DNA of 44,748 nucleotides from Kerstersia similis. Its GTDB lineage: Bacteria > Pseudomonadota > Gammaproteobacteria > Burkholderiales > Burkholderiaceae_B. The stretch lies in NCBI RefSeq assembly GCF_965139615.1, contig NZ_CBCSIQ010000032.1:1-44748 (forward strand). Reading direction: 5' to 3'. The notes beneath the pieces were generated by a model. That model searched no databases and had not been told where the DNA came from. It was given only the letters and a program-made list of their open reading frames with translations. Both the position numbers and the translations under genes were made by a program. Position 1 is the first letter of the stretch, and the number at the start of each line of letters is the position of its first letter. Shown in pieces: positions 16,281 through 25,290 of the stretch.

Positions 16281-17273
16281 ATGTCTGTCCAAGGTTTTCT
16301 GAAGCCGCGTGCGATTGAAGTCGAAACGCTGAGCGCTACCCATGCCAAGATCATCATGGAGCCCTTCGAGCGCGGCTACGGCCACACGCTGGGCAATGCG
16401 CTGCGCCGCATCCTGCTGTCCTCCATGACTGGCTACGCGCCGACCGAAGTGCAGATCACCGGTGTGGTGCACGAGTACTCCACGTTGCCGGGCGTCCAGG
16501 AAGACGTGGTTGACCTGATCCTGAACCTGAAGGGCGTGGTGTTCAAGCTGCACAGCCGCGAAGAAGTCACGCTGATCCTGCGCAAGCAAGGCCCCGGCGA
16601 TGTGTTCGCGCGTGACATCGAACTGCCGCATGATGTTGAAATCATCAACCCGGATCATGTGCTGGCCCACCTGAGCGAAAACGCCAAGCTGGAAATGCAG
16701 ATCAAGGTCGAGCAAGGCCGTGGCTATGTGCCCGGCAACGTGCGCGCCCTGGCTGACGACCGTTCGCAATCCATCGGCCGTATTGTGCTGGACGCTTCGT
16801 TCAGCCCCGTGCGCCGCGTGAGCTACGCGGTCGAGAATGCCCGCGTCGAGCAACGTACCGACCTGGACAAGCTGGTGCTGGACATCGAAACCAACGGCGT
16901 GATCACGCCCGAGGAAGCGGTGCGCCAATCGGCCCGCATCCTGATGGACCAGATCTCCGTGTTCGCCGCGCTGGAAGGCCCGGGCGAATCCGCCTACGAG
17001 CAGCCCAGCCGCGCTGGCGCGCCGCAGATCGACCCGGTCCTGCTGCGCCCGGTGGACGACCTGGAACTGACGGTGCGTTCGGCCAACTGCCTGAAGGCCG
17101 AAAACATCTACTACATCGGCGACCTGATCCAGCGTACCGAGAACGAGCTGCTCAAGACCCCGAACCTGGGCCGCAAGTCGCTCAACGAGATCAAGGAAGT
17201 GCTGGCCGCACGTGGCCTGACCCTGGGCATGAAGCTGGAAAACTGGCCGCCCCTGGGCCTCGAGCGTCCCTAA
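16281..17273 (+). CDS. rpoA: RNA polymerase alpha subunit
   Basis: 330 residues. The N-terminal dimer domain has FERGYGHTLGNALRRILLSSM (in part, GHTLGNALRRILLSS) and the linker begins near residue 235. The C-terminal domain carries RSANCLKAENIYYIGDLI and TPNLGRKSLNEIKEVL, the helix-hairpin-helix motifs that bind UP elements and activators. Length and motifs are complete. AAGGAACATTC precedes the ATG. A structured leader and a double hairpin flank the gene. Confidence 0.98.
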   Translation: MSVQGFLKPRAIEVETLSATHAKIIMEPFERGYGHTLGNALRRILLSSMTGYAPTEVQITGVVHEYSTLPGVQEDVVDLILNLKGVVFKLHSREEVTLILRKQGPGDVFARDIELPHDVEIINPDHVLAHLSENAKLEMQIKVEQGRGYVPGNVRALADDRSQSIGRIVLDASFSPVRRVSYAVENARVEQRTDLDKLVLDIETNGVITPEEAVRQSARILMDQISVFAALEGPGESAYEQPSRAGAPQIDPVLLRPVDDLELTVRSANCLKAENIYYIGDLIQRTENELLKTPNLGRKSLNEIKEVLAARGLTLGMKLENWPPLGLERP

Positions 17274-17281
17274 AGTATCAA

Positions 17282-17343
17282 ACAAGGCCCTGGCGCATGC
17301 CTGGGCCTTGTCTGCTTGAGTTGCCATGCATTTGCATGGCAAC
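17282..17343 (+). other. Two strong hairpins between rpoA and rplQ
   Basis: ACAAGGCCC (17282-17290) / GGGCCTTGT (17303-17311) is followed by GTTGCCATGC (17320-17329) / GCATGGCAAC (17334-17343) with an ATTT loop. Neither is followed by a real U-run, so they are more likely processing, stability or partial attenuation structures than full terminators. The remainder of the gap to 17547 shows nothing recognisable apart from the rplQ ribosome-binding site. Confidence 0.5.
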
Positions 17344-17547
17344 GCGGCAAGCCGGGCAGCCGTTTCGCCCGGATTGCCGTTCCAGGGCAGCTTTTTCGTC
17401 CCTGGCCGGAAGCATGTCTTCCGGATGTTGTGGCAGTACCGGCATTTGATGCCATTTTTCCATCGGACCGCGCCTCGCAAGAGGTGATAGAAGAGCCGAT
17501 TATCCAGGTGCTCAGGCACTGTTCATTCAAGATTCAAAGGAAATACC

Positions 17548-17943
17548 ATGCGTCACCGTAACGGCCTGCGTAAGCTGAACCGCACCAGCAGCCACCGCCT
17601 TGCCATGTTCCGCAACATGTCCGTCTCGTTGATCACGCACGAAGCGATCAAGACCACCTTGCCGAAAGCCAAGGAACTGCGTCGCGTCATCGAGCCGCTG
17701 ATCACGCTGGGCAAGAACCCCACCCTGGCCAACAAGCGCCTGGCTTTCGCCCGTCTGCGTGATCGCGACGCCGTGGTCAAGCTGTTTGAAGTCATCGGCC
17801 CGCGCTACGCTGCTCGTAACGGCGGCTACACCCGTGTGCTGAAGATGGGCTTCCGTCAGGGCGACAACGCCCCGATGGCGTTCATGGAGCTGGTGGATCG
17901 TCCGGAAGTGGACGCTGCCGAGCAAGCTGCAGATCAGGAATAA
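17548..17943 (+). CDS. rplQ: 50S ribosomal protein L17
   Basis: 131 residues. It has MRHRNGLRKLNRTSSHRLAM, FRNMSVSLITHEAIKTTLPKAKE (in part, LITHEAIKTTLPKAKELR) and NGGYTRVLKMGFRQGDNAPMA (in part). The last 15 residues are an acidic Ala/Glu tail. L17 is located near the tunnel exit. It ends the alpha-type unit; AAGGAAATACC is the ribosome-binding site. Confidence 0.98.
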   Translation: MRHRNGLRKLNRTSSHRLAMFRNMSVSLITHEAIKTTLPKAKELRRVIEPLITLGKNPTLANKRLAFARLRDRDAVVKLFEVIGPRYAARNGGYTRVLKMGFRQGDNAPMAFMELVDRPEVDAAEQAADQE

Positions 17944-17949
17944 GACGTA

Positions 17950-18006
17950 CATCAGCCTGTGCTGATGCCGGGCGGCGGCCGTTTCTGACGGCCGCCGCCT
18001 TTCTTT
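17950..18006 (+). terminator. Terminator of the alpha operon
   Basis: A small stem CATCAGC (17950-17956) / GCTGATG (17961-17967) precedes a strong GC stem, GGCGGCGGCCGT (17971-17982) / ACGGCCGCCGCC (17988-17999), loop TTCTG, followed by TTTCTTTTT (18000 onward). This is a classical rho-independent terminator. Confidence 0.88.
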
Positions 18007-18208
18007 TTGCCTGAGGCCTGGCCAGCCTGGCGGACTGTGTCGAGAACAACACATGCCGGTCTCGCCAAAAGCCGCAGCAGGGTTCATACTTATGCCGTAC
18101 TCCCCGTCCGGGAACGCGCCGCTGCCTTGAAAGCCGGCGTCTTATCGGGCGGGGATTTCGCCGTTCTGGCCGCCCGTTGCGGTACCGGCCTGGCCGATAG
18201 GATAGGAA

Positions 18209-18835
18209 ATGACACTCACCAGCCTGCTACTTTTTGTGCCCACCTGTTTTGCACTGAATCTGGTGCCTGGGCCGAACAATCTGCTCAGCGTACACAATGG
18301 CGCATGCCATGGCTTTCGCAAGGCCGTGGGGGCAGGTTTGGGGCGGGAGGCGGCCTTTGCCATTCTGATCGTCCTGTCGGCGCTGGGGCTGGCCGCCTTG
18401 CTGGCTGCGTCAGCCTCGTTCTTCCTGGCGGTCAAATTCGTGGGCGCTGCCTATTTGCTGTATATCGCCATCAAGTTGTGGCGAGCCAAGGTCGGCGGGT
18501 TCGACCCGGCTATCGGTGCCCATGTGGCGCATGAATCATTGGTGCAACTGATGCGCACCGAGTTCATGGTCGCCATCAGCAATCCCAAGGCCATTCTGAT
18601 TTTTGGCGCTTTGCTGCCGCAGTTCGTTGATCACACGCAGCCAGTGGCGGAGCAGTTGCTGATGCTGGGAGGCGTGTTCCTGATCTTGGAATGGGGCTCC
18701 ATCGCCTTGTATGCGTTCATGGGGGTCTATCTGGGCGGCTGGCTCAAGACACCGCGCAATATGGGGCGTTTCAACAAGTGCTGCGGGCTGTTCCTGGGTA
18801 CGGCAGGGCTGGGCTTGCTGTTCTCGCGTTCCTGA
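18209..18835 (+). CDS. LysE/RhtB-family amino-acid exporter
   Basis: 208 residues with about six membrane helices. The family signature is the early VPGPNNLLSVHNGACHGFRKAVGAGLGR region (in parts: LVPGPNNLL, GFRKAVGAGLGR), and NPKAILIFGALLPQF in the middle. Members export amino acids such as lysine, threonine or homoserine lactone by proton antiport. The substrate cannot be read from the sequence. ATG 18209 is supported by AGGAAA directly ahead. It converges on dsbD. Confidence 0.88.
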   Translation: MTLTSLLLFVPTCFALNLVPGPNNLLSVHNGACHGFRKAVGAGLGREAAFAILIVLSALGLAALLAASASFFLAVKFVGAAYLLYIAIKLWRAKVGGFDPAIGAHVAHESLVQLMRTEFMVAISNPKAILIFGALLPQFVDHTQPVAEQLLMLGGVFLILEWGSIALYAFMGVYLGGWLKTPRNMGRFNKCCGLFLGTAGLGLLFSRS

Positions 18836-18951
18836 AGGCATACGCAGGCGGCCCGGTATCAGGCTTTGGCTGGCGCCTGCCTGCAGGTTGGCGAGGGGCC
18901 GGCTTGCCGGGCGCAGTAGGGGGGTGTGCGAGATAGGATCCCTCTTGCGGC

Positions 18952-20976
18952 TCAGCGCAGCTGATCAAGCACTTTCAGGAAGTCCTGCGGGCCCATATAA
19001 CCGATGACCCGGGCATCCTCCCTGGCTTGCCCGTCGGCGTCATAGAACAGCATGGCAGGCGGGCCGAAAATGCGTAGTTGCTTCATCAGCGCGCGGTCAG
19101 CGGCACTGGCGCGGGTGACATCCAGGCGCAATAGCGTGAACTGGTGCAGCCGGGCCTGTACCGCCGCGTCCGAGAGCGTGTTGCGCTCCATTTCGTGACA
19201 GATGGCGCACCAGTCGGCATAGACATCCAGCATGACAGGCCGGGTGCTGGCTGCCAGGGCAGCATCCAGCGCCGCAGTGTCTCGGACGGTTTGAAACACC
19301 AGCGGTGCATCTTGCCGGGCGGCAGGGCCTTGCCAGGCCGCCAGAGGAGCCAGCGGATCGCGGCCGCCGCTGGCGGCGCCGAATAGCCATACCAGCGCCA
19401 CGCCCGTTAGCAGCAAGCCTGCACTTTTGAGTGCCGCCGGGCCGGGACGGATCGGGCGCTCCAGGGGTTCGAACGCACCCAGCAGCACGGCCGCAAAGCA
19501 GGCCAGGGCAGCCCAGCCTGCGAGTGCCAGTGCGCCCGGCAGCAGATTACCCGCCAGCCACCATGCGGTTCCCAGCAGCAGCAGGCCGGTGAGTTGCCGT
19601 ATGCCTTCCATCCAAGGGCCGGGCCGTGGCCGCCAGCGGCCGGCCAGCAAGCCGAGCAGCAGCAGAGGCAGGCCCATGCCCCAGGCCATGATGAACAGCG
19701 ACAGGCCGGCGCCGGCGACATCACCGCTTTGGGAAAGATACAGCAGCGCGCCAGCCAATGGCGCCGCCACGCAAGGCCCGATGACCAGCGCTGAAACGCC
19801 ACCCAGCAAGCCCGCACGCGGCAGACTGTTGGCAATACCGCCGTGTCCGATACGGCCCAGCCGGCTTTGCAGCGCACCGGGCATCTGGAAGGTAAAGACG
19901 TCGAATTGTGCCAACGCCAGCAGGGCCAGCGCGACGGCGAACAGGCCGATCAGCCAGGGCATTTGCAGCCAGCTGGAGAGCGCAGCGCCTGTAGCGCCTG
20001 CCAAGATTCCCATGGCGGTGTAGATGATGGACATGCCGCCGACATAGGCGGCGGCCAAGGCCAGGCCGCGCCTGCGCGTGAGGCTGCCCGCAGGTGATGA
20101 GAGCAGCATGGCCGAAACGATGGGCAACATGGGCAGCACGCATGGCGTCAGCGACAGCAGCAGGCCCAGGCCGAAGAAACTCAGTAGTTGCAGGCCGAAC
20201 TGGCCTTGCGTGGTGCTCAGCCTTTGAGCCATCTCCAGGTCGCCGCCAGCAAGCGGGCCGGAGGCGGCGGGCGCAGCGGCAGCGTCGGCAGTCGCTGCCT
20301 CGGGTTCGGTGGCAGAGGCGGCTGGTGCGAGGCCGGAGAAGGCGGATCCGGAAGAGGGCGGTATGGCGGCAGAAACGGCGCTTGAGGCGGCCGTGGCAGT
20401 GTCCAGCGGCGCCAGGGCATCATCGTCGATGTCGATGCTGACTAGGCGGTAGCCATCCTGGCCTTGGCTTTCCAGTTGCAGGCGCTGGCGCAGCGGCGGG
20501 TAGCACAGGCGGTCTTCGGCACACCCCTGGCTATCGACAATCAGCGTCAGGGGAGGATGGCCGGGCAAGGCAGGAATTGTCAGGCTGAAATCAAGCTGCT
20601 CGCGATAGACCTCCATATCGCGCTGAAAGGTGGTGTCGAATACGCGGCTGCCCTCAGGCAGATTGGCGTCGGCAGTTTGCGCCGTCCCTTGCACGAGCCA
20701 GTGCCAGGCCAGTTTTTCGCGGTACAGGTAGTAGCCGGGGGCAATGGTATAGCGCAGCTGGAGTTGCTGGCCGCCGTCAGTGTCTGCCTGCAGGGCAAAG
20801 GCTTCGGCTTCGGGCAGCAAGGCGGGTTTGCTGGGAAAGAAGCCGGGCAGCGTATTGCCGGGCAGAGCGGATACCGGCTGCGCGTGCAGCGCGCTGCGCG
20901 GTGACAGGCAAAGCAGCAGGACGATCGCCAGCAGCAGAATCAGGAGGGACCGGCTGCGCGGGTAATGGCGGCTCAT
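18952..20976 (-). CDS. dsbD: Thiol:disulfide interchange protein DsbD
   Basis: 674 residues. A signal peptide (LLILLLAIVLLLCL) precedes the periplasmic alpha domain with cysteines in QGCAEDRLCYPP. A long Ala/Pro/Ser linker (near residues 205-245) follows. The eight-helix beta domain has TPCVLPMLPI and GPCVAAPLAG, its redox pair. The thioredoxin-like gamma domain has YADWCAICHEMER. DsbD moves electrons from cytoplasmic thioredoxin to periplasmic DsbC, DsbG and CcmG. The start ATG at 20976 overlaps the cutA stop by four bases, as in many proteobacteria. Confidence 0.95.
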   Translation of the reverse strand: MSRHYPRSRSLLILLLAIVLLLCLSPRSALHAQPVSALPGNTLPGFFPSKPALLPEAEAFALQADTDGGQQLQLRYTIAPGYYLYREKLAWHWLVQGTAQTADANLPEGSRVFDTTFQRDMEVYREQLDFSLTIPALPGHPPLTLIVDSQGCAEDRLCYPPLRQRLQLESQGQDGYRLVSIDIDDDALAPLDTATAASSAVSAAIPPSSGSAFSGLAPAASATEPEAATADAAAAPAASGPLAGGDLEMAQRLSTTQGQFGLQLLSFFGLGLLLSLTPCVLPMLPIVSAMLLSSPAGSLTRRRGLALAAAYVGGMSIIYTAMGILAGATGAALSSWLQMPWLIGLFAVALALLALAQFDVFTFQMPGALQSRLGRIGHGGIANSLPRAGLLGGVSALVIGPCVAAPLAGALLYLSQSGDVAGAGLSLFIMAWGMGLPLLLLGLLAGRWRPRPGPWMEGIRQLTGLLLLGTAWWLAGNLLPGALALAGWAALACFAAVLLGAFEPLERPIRPGPAALKSAGLLLTGVALVWLFGAASGGRDPLAPLAAWQGPAARQDAPLVFQTVRDTAALDAALAASTRPVMLDVYADWCAICHEMERNTLSDAAVQARLHQFTLLRLDVTRASAADRALMKQLRIFGPPAMLFYDADGQAREDARVIGYMGPQDFLKVLDQLR

Positions 20977-21338
20977 GGTTGCGGACGGGTGGGTGCAGCT
21001 GCCGCAGCGGGCGTGACTGACGCGTTGATCCAGGCCAGGTAGGCCGGCAGGCCTGCGGTAATGGGCAGGCAAATGATTTCGGGCACGGTGTAGGGGTGGC
21101 GTGCCTGAATGAGGGCCATGGCGCCTGCGCGTTGCGCCTGGGCAATCTTGGCCTGCAAGGGGTACTCCGTGGCATGCTCCAGTTTGCCGTCCCACAGATA
21201 AGTGGATTGCACCGGTGCACCGAGCTGGACGCAGGCCGCCATGCCCAGGCGCACGAGTTCGTCGGCGACGGCCTGAGTCAGAGCGGCATCAGGGAAGGTG
21301 CTGAGCAGAATTTCGCAATCAGAGGAGGCAGTCGTCAT
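20973..21338 (-). CDS. cutA: Divalent-cation tolerance protein CutA
   Basis: 121 residues. Characteristic stretches are CEILLSTFPD, MAACVQLGAPVQSTYLWDGKLE (in part, STYLWDGKLE), HPYTVPEIICLPI and YLAWINASV. CutA forms a compact ferredoxin-like trimer. It was linked to copper tolerance in E. coli, partly through the downstream dsbD, though its biochemical role is unsettled. A 15-residue Ala/Pro tail ends the protein. It is translationally coupled to dsbD. Confidence 0.93.
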   Translation of the reverse strand: MTTASSDCEILLSTFPDAALTQAVADELVRLGMAACVQLGAPVQSTYLWDGKLEHATEYPLQAKIAQAQRAGAMALIQARHPYTVPEIICLPITAGLPAYLAWINASVTPAAAAAPTRPQP

Positions 21339-21470
21339 GGCAAGTACGTATTGGCGAGTTCAGGCGCACGGCAAGGGGAAAGCGGAATAGGCACCGGTGG
21401 TGCCGGGGGCTTGCATCGGCAGAGGCTTTGTGTGAGTTTAGCTGCTGGTGGCAGGGCCGAGGGAGCGGAC

Positions 21471-22418
21471 ATGCAGAGGAACGTCGTGCAGGGCGCTATG
21501 GCGCCGGCGGCAGCCGTGGCGCAGGATGCCGATGCGCAGATAGCGCAACGTGTCTTGAATCACGTACGCGGACTGGAGAGCCATGCCAGCCAATTGGTTG
21601 GCATGGAAGCGGTCTTTTCCCATGCGGCGCAAGGCATGCCGCACAGCCATGCCCGGATACAGTTTCTGCACGTGCTGGAAGGCGCGCTTTCGGTGCGCGT
21701 CGGCAAGGAGCAGTGGCTGGTGCCACAGCATCATGCCATATTGATGCCGGCCGGGCTGACACATGACAACCGGTATTTCGGCCCGGCGCGGGTACGCAGC
21801 CTGTATATCGCACCGGAGTTGTGGCGGCCAGAGGATCTGCCTGCCTGCAGACTGGTGGCGGTGTCGCCTTTGTTGCGCGAGCTGACGGCAGCGGTGCTGG
21901 AGATGGCGCATGCCACGGCCGAAGCCGGGCGCGCGGCATTGCTGACTGCGCTGACTGTGCAAGAAATCCAGCGCCAGCCGGCCTTGGCGCTGCGTTTGCC
22001 CATGCCGGTGGACAGGCGTTTGCGCCGGGTCTGCGAGACCTTGTTGCGGGATCCGGGCAATCGTTTGCCTATCACGCATTGGACCGGCATGGCCGGTATC
22101 AGCCAGCGGACGCTGACGCGTCTTTTCCCGCGTGAAACCGGGCTGAGCTACAGAGCCTGGCGTCAGCAATTGCTATTGTTGGCTGCCCTGGAGCGTTTGG
22201 CAGCAGGTAGAACGGTGGGCTCCGTGGCCTTGGATTTGGGCTATGCCTCTGCCAGTGCATTTGGTGCGATGTTTTTGCGGCAAGTCGGTGTGAGCCCATC
22301 GGTCTATGCCGGTTATCGGACGCATGGCGTTTTGCCAGGGATGGACGGGCCGCAGGCGTCAGGCCATGCACCCGAGAGGCATCAGGCAGTGAGGGGCCGC
22401 GGCAGACGGAATGGCTGA
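21471..22418 (+). CDS. AraC-family regulator with N-terminal cupin
   Basis: 315 residues. A cupin-like sensing domain lies near residues 45-105 (HSHARIQFLHVLEGALSV, then MPAGLTHDNRY). The C-terminal double helix-turn-helix has ITHWTGMAGISQRTLTRLFPRETGLSY (in part, GISQRTLTRLFPRETGLS) and VALDLGYASASAFGAMF. ATG 21471 is chosen for GGAG (21462-21465) ahead; the open frame upstream to 21096 is antisense to cutA. It is divergent from cutA-dsbD and 157 bp before the hydrolase gene, which may be its target. The effector is unknown. Confidence 0.88.
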   Translation: MQRNVVQGAMAPAAAVAQDADAQIAQRVLNHVRGLESHASQLVGMEAVFSHAAQGMPHSHARIQFLHVLEGALSVRVGKEQWLVPQHHAILMPAGLTHDNRYFGPARVRSLYIAPELWRPEDLPACRLVAVSPLLRELTAAVLEMAHATAEAGRAALLTALTVQEIQRQPALALRLPMPVDRRLRRVCETLLRDPGNRLPITHWTGMAGISQRTLTRLFPRETGLSYRAWRQQLLLLAALERLAAGRTVGSVALDLGYASASAFGAMFLRQVGVSPSVYAGYRTHGVLPGMDGPQASGHAPERHQAVRGRGRRNG

Positions 22419-22575
22419 AATCAGAGAATGAATGGCGTCTTTGCGATAGATGCCAGCGCGTGGCACGCGCAAGATAGCAGCCAGGGCGAAAGGCAGACAG
22501 GCCACCGCCCGCAGGCCGCATGCCGTCCGGCGCAGCCGGAGGCCGGCGTTATTCACGGTTTTCAGGAGAAATGTC

Positions 22576-23457
22576 TTGGAACGAGCTAACGACCCCGTTT
22601 ACGGAACTTATGACCAGGCCGAGCTGGACATCCAGTACAACATTCTGGGGATGATCCCTGATTACAAGGATATCTTCACGCGTTGGGATGCCGACAGTGA
22701 AGCGGCACGCCGACAGGCGCATGCCGCAGGGCGTTTGCAGGTGCTGCGCTATGGCGCGTTCGCGTTGCAGGAAATCGACTTTTTCTCTTGCGGGGCGGCG
22801 CTGGCGCCAGTGGTGTTGTTTATCCATGGCGGCTATTGGCGCTCCCAGGACAAGGCGGCCTTCGGTTATACCGCTGCGGCCTACCAGGCGCTGGGTTGCC
22901 ATGTCGCACTGGTGAATTACCGGCTGGCACCGGCCGTGAATATGGATCAGATCGTCGATGATCTGCGTGCCAGCGTGGCCTGGCTGGATGGGCAGGCGCA
23001 GGCCCTGGGCATTGCGCGTGATCGGATCTATATCGCCGGCAGCTCGGCAGGTGGTCATCTGGTGGCGACATTGATGGCCAGCGATTGGGCGGCGCTGGGC
23101 GTCCGGGCGGATATCGTGCGTGGCGGATGTGCGCTCAGCGGGGTGTATGAGCTGGAGCCGATCCGGCGCTGCTTTCTGAATGCGGTGGTGGGGTTGGATG
23201 CGGCGCAGGCGCGCCGCAATAGCCCGCTCTATCGCCTGCCGCCGCCCGATCTGCCTTTGATCCTGTCAGTCGGCGGCGACGAATCGCCCGAGTTTCAGCG
23301 TCAGCAGAATACCTATGCCCAGGCTTGCCAGGCACGCGGCTTGGCAGTGACGGTCGTGCCGCAGCCGGATGGCCATCATTTCGACATGATAGATCGCTGG
23401 TGCGACCCGACGCAGCCGTTGTTTCGGGCGTTCGCCGCCATGATTCATGCCGCCTGA
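22576..23457 (+). CDS. Alpha/beta hydrolase, arylformamidase-like
   Basis: 293 residues. The oxyanion motif HGGYWRSQDK, nucleophile motif GSSAGG and a late PDGHHFDMID histidine region fit the alpha/beta hydrolase fold. The HGGYW form and an N-terminus with YDQAELDIQYN resemble kynurenine formamidase-like enzymes that cleave N-formyl amides. The start is the TTG at 22576: AGGAG (22564-22568) lies seven bases ahead, while the ATG at 22571 is out of frame and stops after 28 codons. No kyn genes are adjacent, so the substrate stays open. Confidence 0.8.
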   Translation: MERANDPVYGTYDQAELDIQYNILGMIPDYKDIFTRWDADSEAARRQAHAAGRLQVLRYGAFALQEIDFFSCGAALAPVVLFIHGGYWRSQDKAAFGYTAAAYQALGCHVALVNYRLAPAVNMDQIVDDLRASVAWLDGQAQALGIARDRIYIAGSSAGGHLVATLMASDWAALGVRADIVRGGCALSGVYELEPIRRCFLNAVVGLDAAQARRNSPLYRLPPPDLPLILSVGGDESPEFQRQQNTYAQACQARGLAVTVVPQPDGHHFDMIDRWCDPTQPLFRAFAAMIHAA

Positions 23458-23467
23458 GGGCGACATG

Positions 23468-23621
23468 GAGGCCTGCCCTGGGCCTGTGCCGAGGCTGTGC
23501 TGAGGGCTGCACTGAGGCGGTACGGAAGCCTGCACCGAGGCCTGTATCGAGGCCTTTGCAGAGGCCTGTACAGAGGCTTGTACTGAGGCCTGAACTAGAG
23601 GCCTGCACCGGGGCCAGCGCT
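23468..23621. repeat. Degenerate 12-bp tandem repeat (GAGGCCTGTACN)
   Basis: About thirteen imperfect units of 11-13 bases follow one another after the hydrolase stop; the consensus is near GAGGCCTGTACT. Examples are GAGGCCTGTATC, GAGGCCTTTGCA, GAGGCCTGTACA and GAGGCTTGTACT around 23535-23585. The units have no spacers, so this is not CRISPR. The array lies in the gap before the end of the convergent MocR gene. Confidence 0.85.
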
Positions 23622-23721
23622 GTCATCGGCGCAGTTCGCGCCCGCATGAGGCGGGCCGCTATGGGGTGCGGTCTGGCCCGGCTGTGGTGCCGCTGGTGCC
23701 GCTCGTGGCCGGGATGGCGGC

Positions 23722-25287
23722 TCAGGCCGGCGCCGTTTCCCGGCGCACGGACAGCGTCTGTTCGATGATCCGCGCCAGCCGTTCAAAGGCCGGCACGATC
23801 TGGCTTTCCTGCACACCGGCATAACCCAGCAAGAGGCCCTGGCTGGGTATGGAGCTACCGGCATAGTGCGAGGACAGGGCGCGTGCCACCAGCCCCTGGC
23901 GCCGTGCCTGCAGGACAATGTCCTGGTCGGTGCCGGGCCGGCAGTCCGCCGGCAGATGCAGCACCAGATGCAGGCCGGCCTCATGGGCGGAGACCGGCCA
24001 GCCCTGGCCCAGCCGCTTGGCGATAGCGGCGCGCAGCAAGGTCTGTTTGCGCGCGTAGAGCTGCCGCATGCGACGGATATGGGCGGCATACATGCCCTGG
24101 GAAATAAATTCCGCCAGTGCCGCCTGCTGCACCAATTGTCCGTCGCGGAACAGTTCGGCATAGCCGTCGGCGCATTGCGCGGCAATGGCTTCGGGCAGCA
24201 CGACATAGCCGGTACGGATGCCGGGAAACAGGGTCTTGGAGAGTGATCCCATGTAGATCACCCGGCCATGTTCGTCCAGGCCCTGTAGCGAGGCCAGCAC
24301 CCGGCCCTCGAAGCGGAATTCGCTGTCATAGTCATCTTCCAGCACCCAGGCATCATGCTGCCTGACGTATTCAAGCAGCCGGCGGCGGCGTGCCAGGCTC
24401 ATCACCATGCCCAGCGGAAACTGGTGCGAGGGCGTGACGTAGATCAGGTGCGGCGGATGCAGCATCAGTTCACCCTGCAGGGTCAGGCCTTCGGCATCCA
24501 CCGGTACGGGGACCAGTTCCAGGCCCTGGGCTTGCAGCAGGCTGCGCGCAGGGCGGTAGCCCGGTTCTTCAACCCACACGCGATCCCCGGTATCCGCCAG
24601 CATCTGGCTGACCAGGGCAATGGACTGCTGGATGCTGGTGGTAATGATGACCTGTTCCGGCGTGCAGTTGACCGAGCGTGACAGCCTGAGATGCTCGGCG
24701 ACGGCCTGCCGCAAGGGGTAATAGCCGCCATGGTGGGCGTAGTTCAGCTTGTCGCAGCGGCAATAGCGCCAATGGCGGCCGATCATCCGGGCCCAGGCGG
24801 CATGCGGGAAGTGATCGGTATCCGACACGCCCAGCGCGAAGGCGCCGGAAGGGCTCTCCACGATGGCGGCATCCTTCAGCACCAGCAGGCCGCGCCGGGA
24901 CAGGCCGGGGTCGGGCGCCGGCCGGGTTTCGCCCGCCACCAGCAGGCGGTCGGGGACATGGCCGGGCAGCGTGTCGGACAGGTAGGTGCCGCTACCTGCC
25001 CGGCTGATCAGGTAGCCCTCGGCCAGCAATTGTTCGAAAGCGTGCAGCACGGTATTGCGCGACAGCTTGAGCTCGTCGGCCAGGGCGCGTGTGGAAGGCA
25101 TGCGCATATTGGGCGGCCACATGCCCTTCAGGATGGCTTGGCGCAGCAGGTCGTAGATCTGCCGATTGAGCGGACCGCGTGGCGACAATTTGTCGTAATC
25201 CAGGTACTGCAGCAGGTAGTCGGAAAGCAGCACGATAAGCGACGTCAAAAATGGCAGGGTGACAGGGAAAACCCTAGCAAGAATCAT
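23722..25287 (-). CDS. MocR-type regulator (GntR helix-turn-helix fused to aminotransferase-like domain)
   Basis: 521 residues. A GntR winged helix (about residues 30-95: PLNRQIYDLLRQAIL, MPSTRALADELKLSRNTVLHAFEQL in parts) is fused to a fold-type-I PLP domain. That domain has HHGGYYPLRQAVAEHL, the aspartate motif EDDYDSEFR and the PLP-lysine motif GSLSKTLFPGIRTGY. MocR proteins sense PLP or amino compounds and usually regulate a neighbouring gene, here the divergent transporter operon. The start is uncertain: ATG 25287 has no Shine-Dalgarno, and GTG 25233 is an alternative. Confidence 0.88.
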   Translation of the reverse strand: MILARVFPVTLPFLTSLIVLLSDYLLQYLDYDKLSPRGPLNRQIYDLLRQAILKGMWPPNMRMPSTRALADELKLSRNTVLHAFEQLLAEGYLISRAGSGTYLSDTLPGHVPDRLLVAGETRPAPDPGLSRRGLLVLKDAAIVESPSGAFALGVSDTDHFPHAAWARMIGRHWRYCRCDKLNYAHHGGYYPLRQAVAEHLRLSRSVNCTPEQVIITTSIQQSIALVSQMLADTGDRVWVEEPGYRPARSLLQAQGLELVPVPVDAEGLTLQGELMLHPPHLIYVTPSHQFPLGMVMSLARRRRLLEYVRQHDAWVLEDDYDSEFRFEGRVLASLQGLDEHGRVIYMGSLSKTLFPGIRTGYVVLPEAIAAQCADGYAELFRDGQLVQQAALAEFISQGMYAAHIRRMRQLYARKQTLLRAAIAKRLGQGWPVSAHEAGLHLVLHLPADCRPGTDQDIVLQARRQGLVARALSSHYAGSSIPSQGLLLGYAGVQESQIVPAFERLARIIEQTLSVRRETAPA

Positions 25288-25290
25288 GCC

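Noticed and set aside
22571..22657. 28-codon ORF from ATG 22571 as the start of the hydrolase
   Set aside because: It is out of frame with the hydrolase, its ribosome-binding site spacing is only two bases and it ends at TGA after 28 codons.
23468..23621. CRISPR array
   Set aside because: The repeats are only 12 bases, directly adjacent, degenerate and without spacers; no cas gene is in the window.
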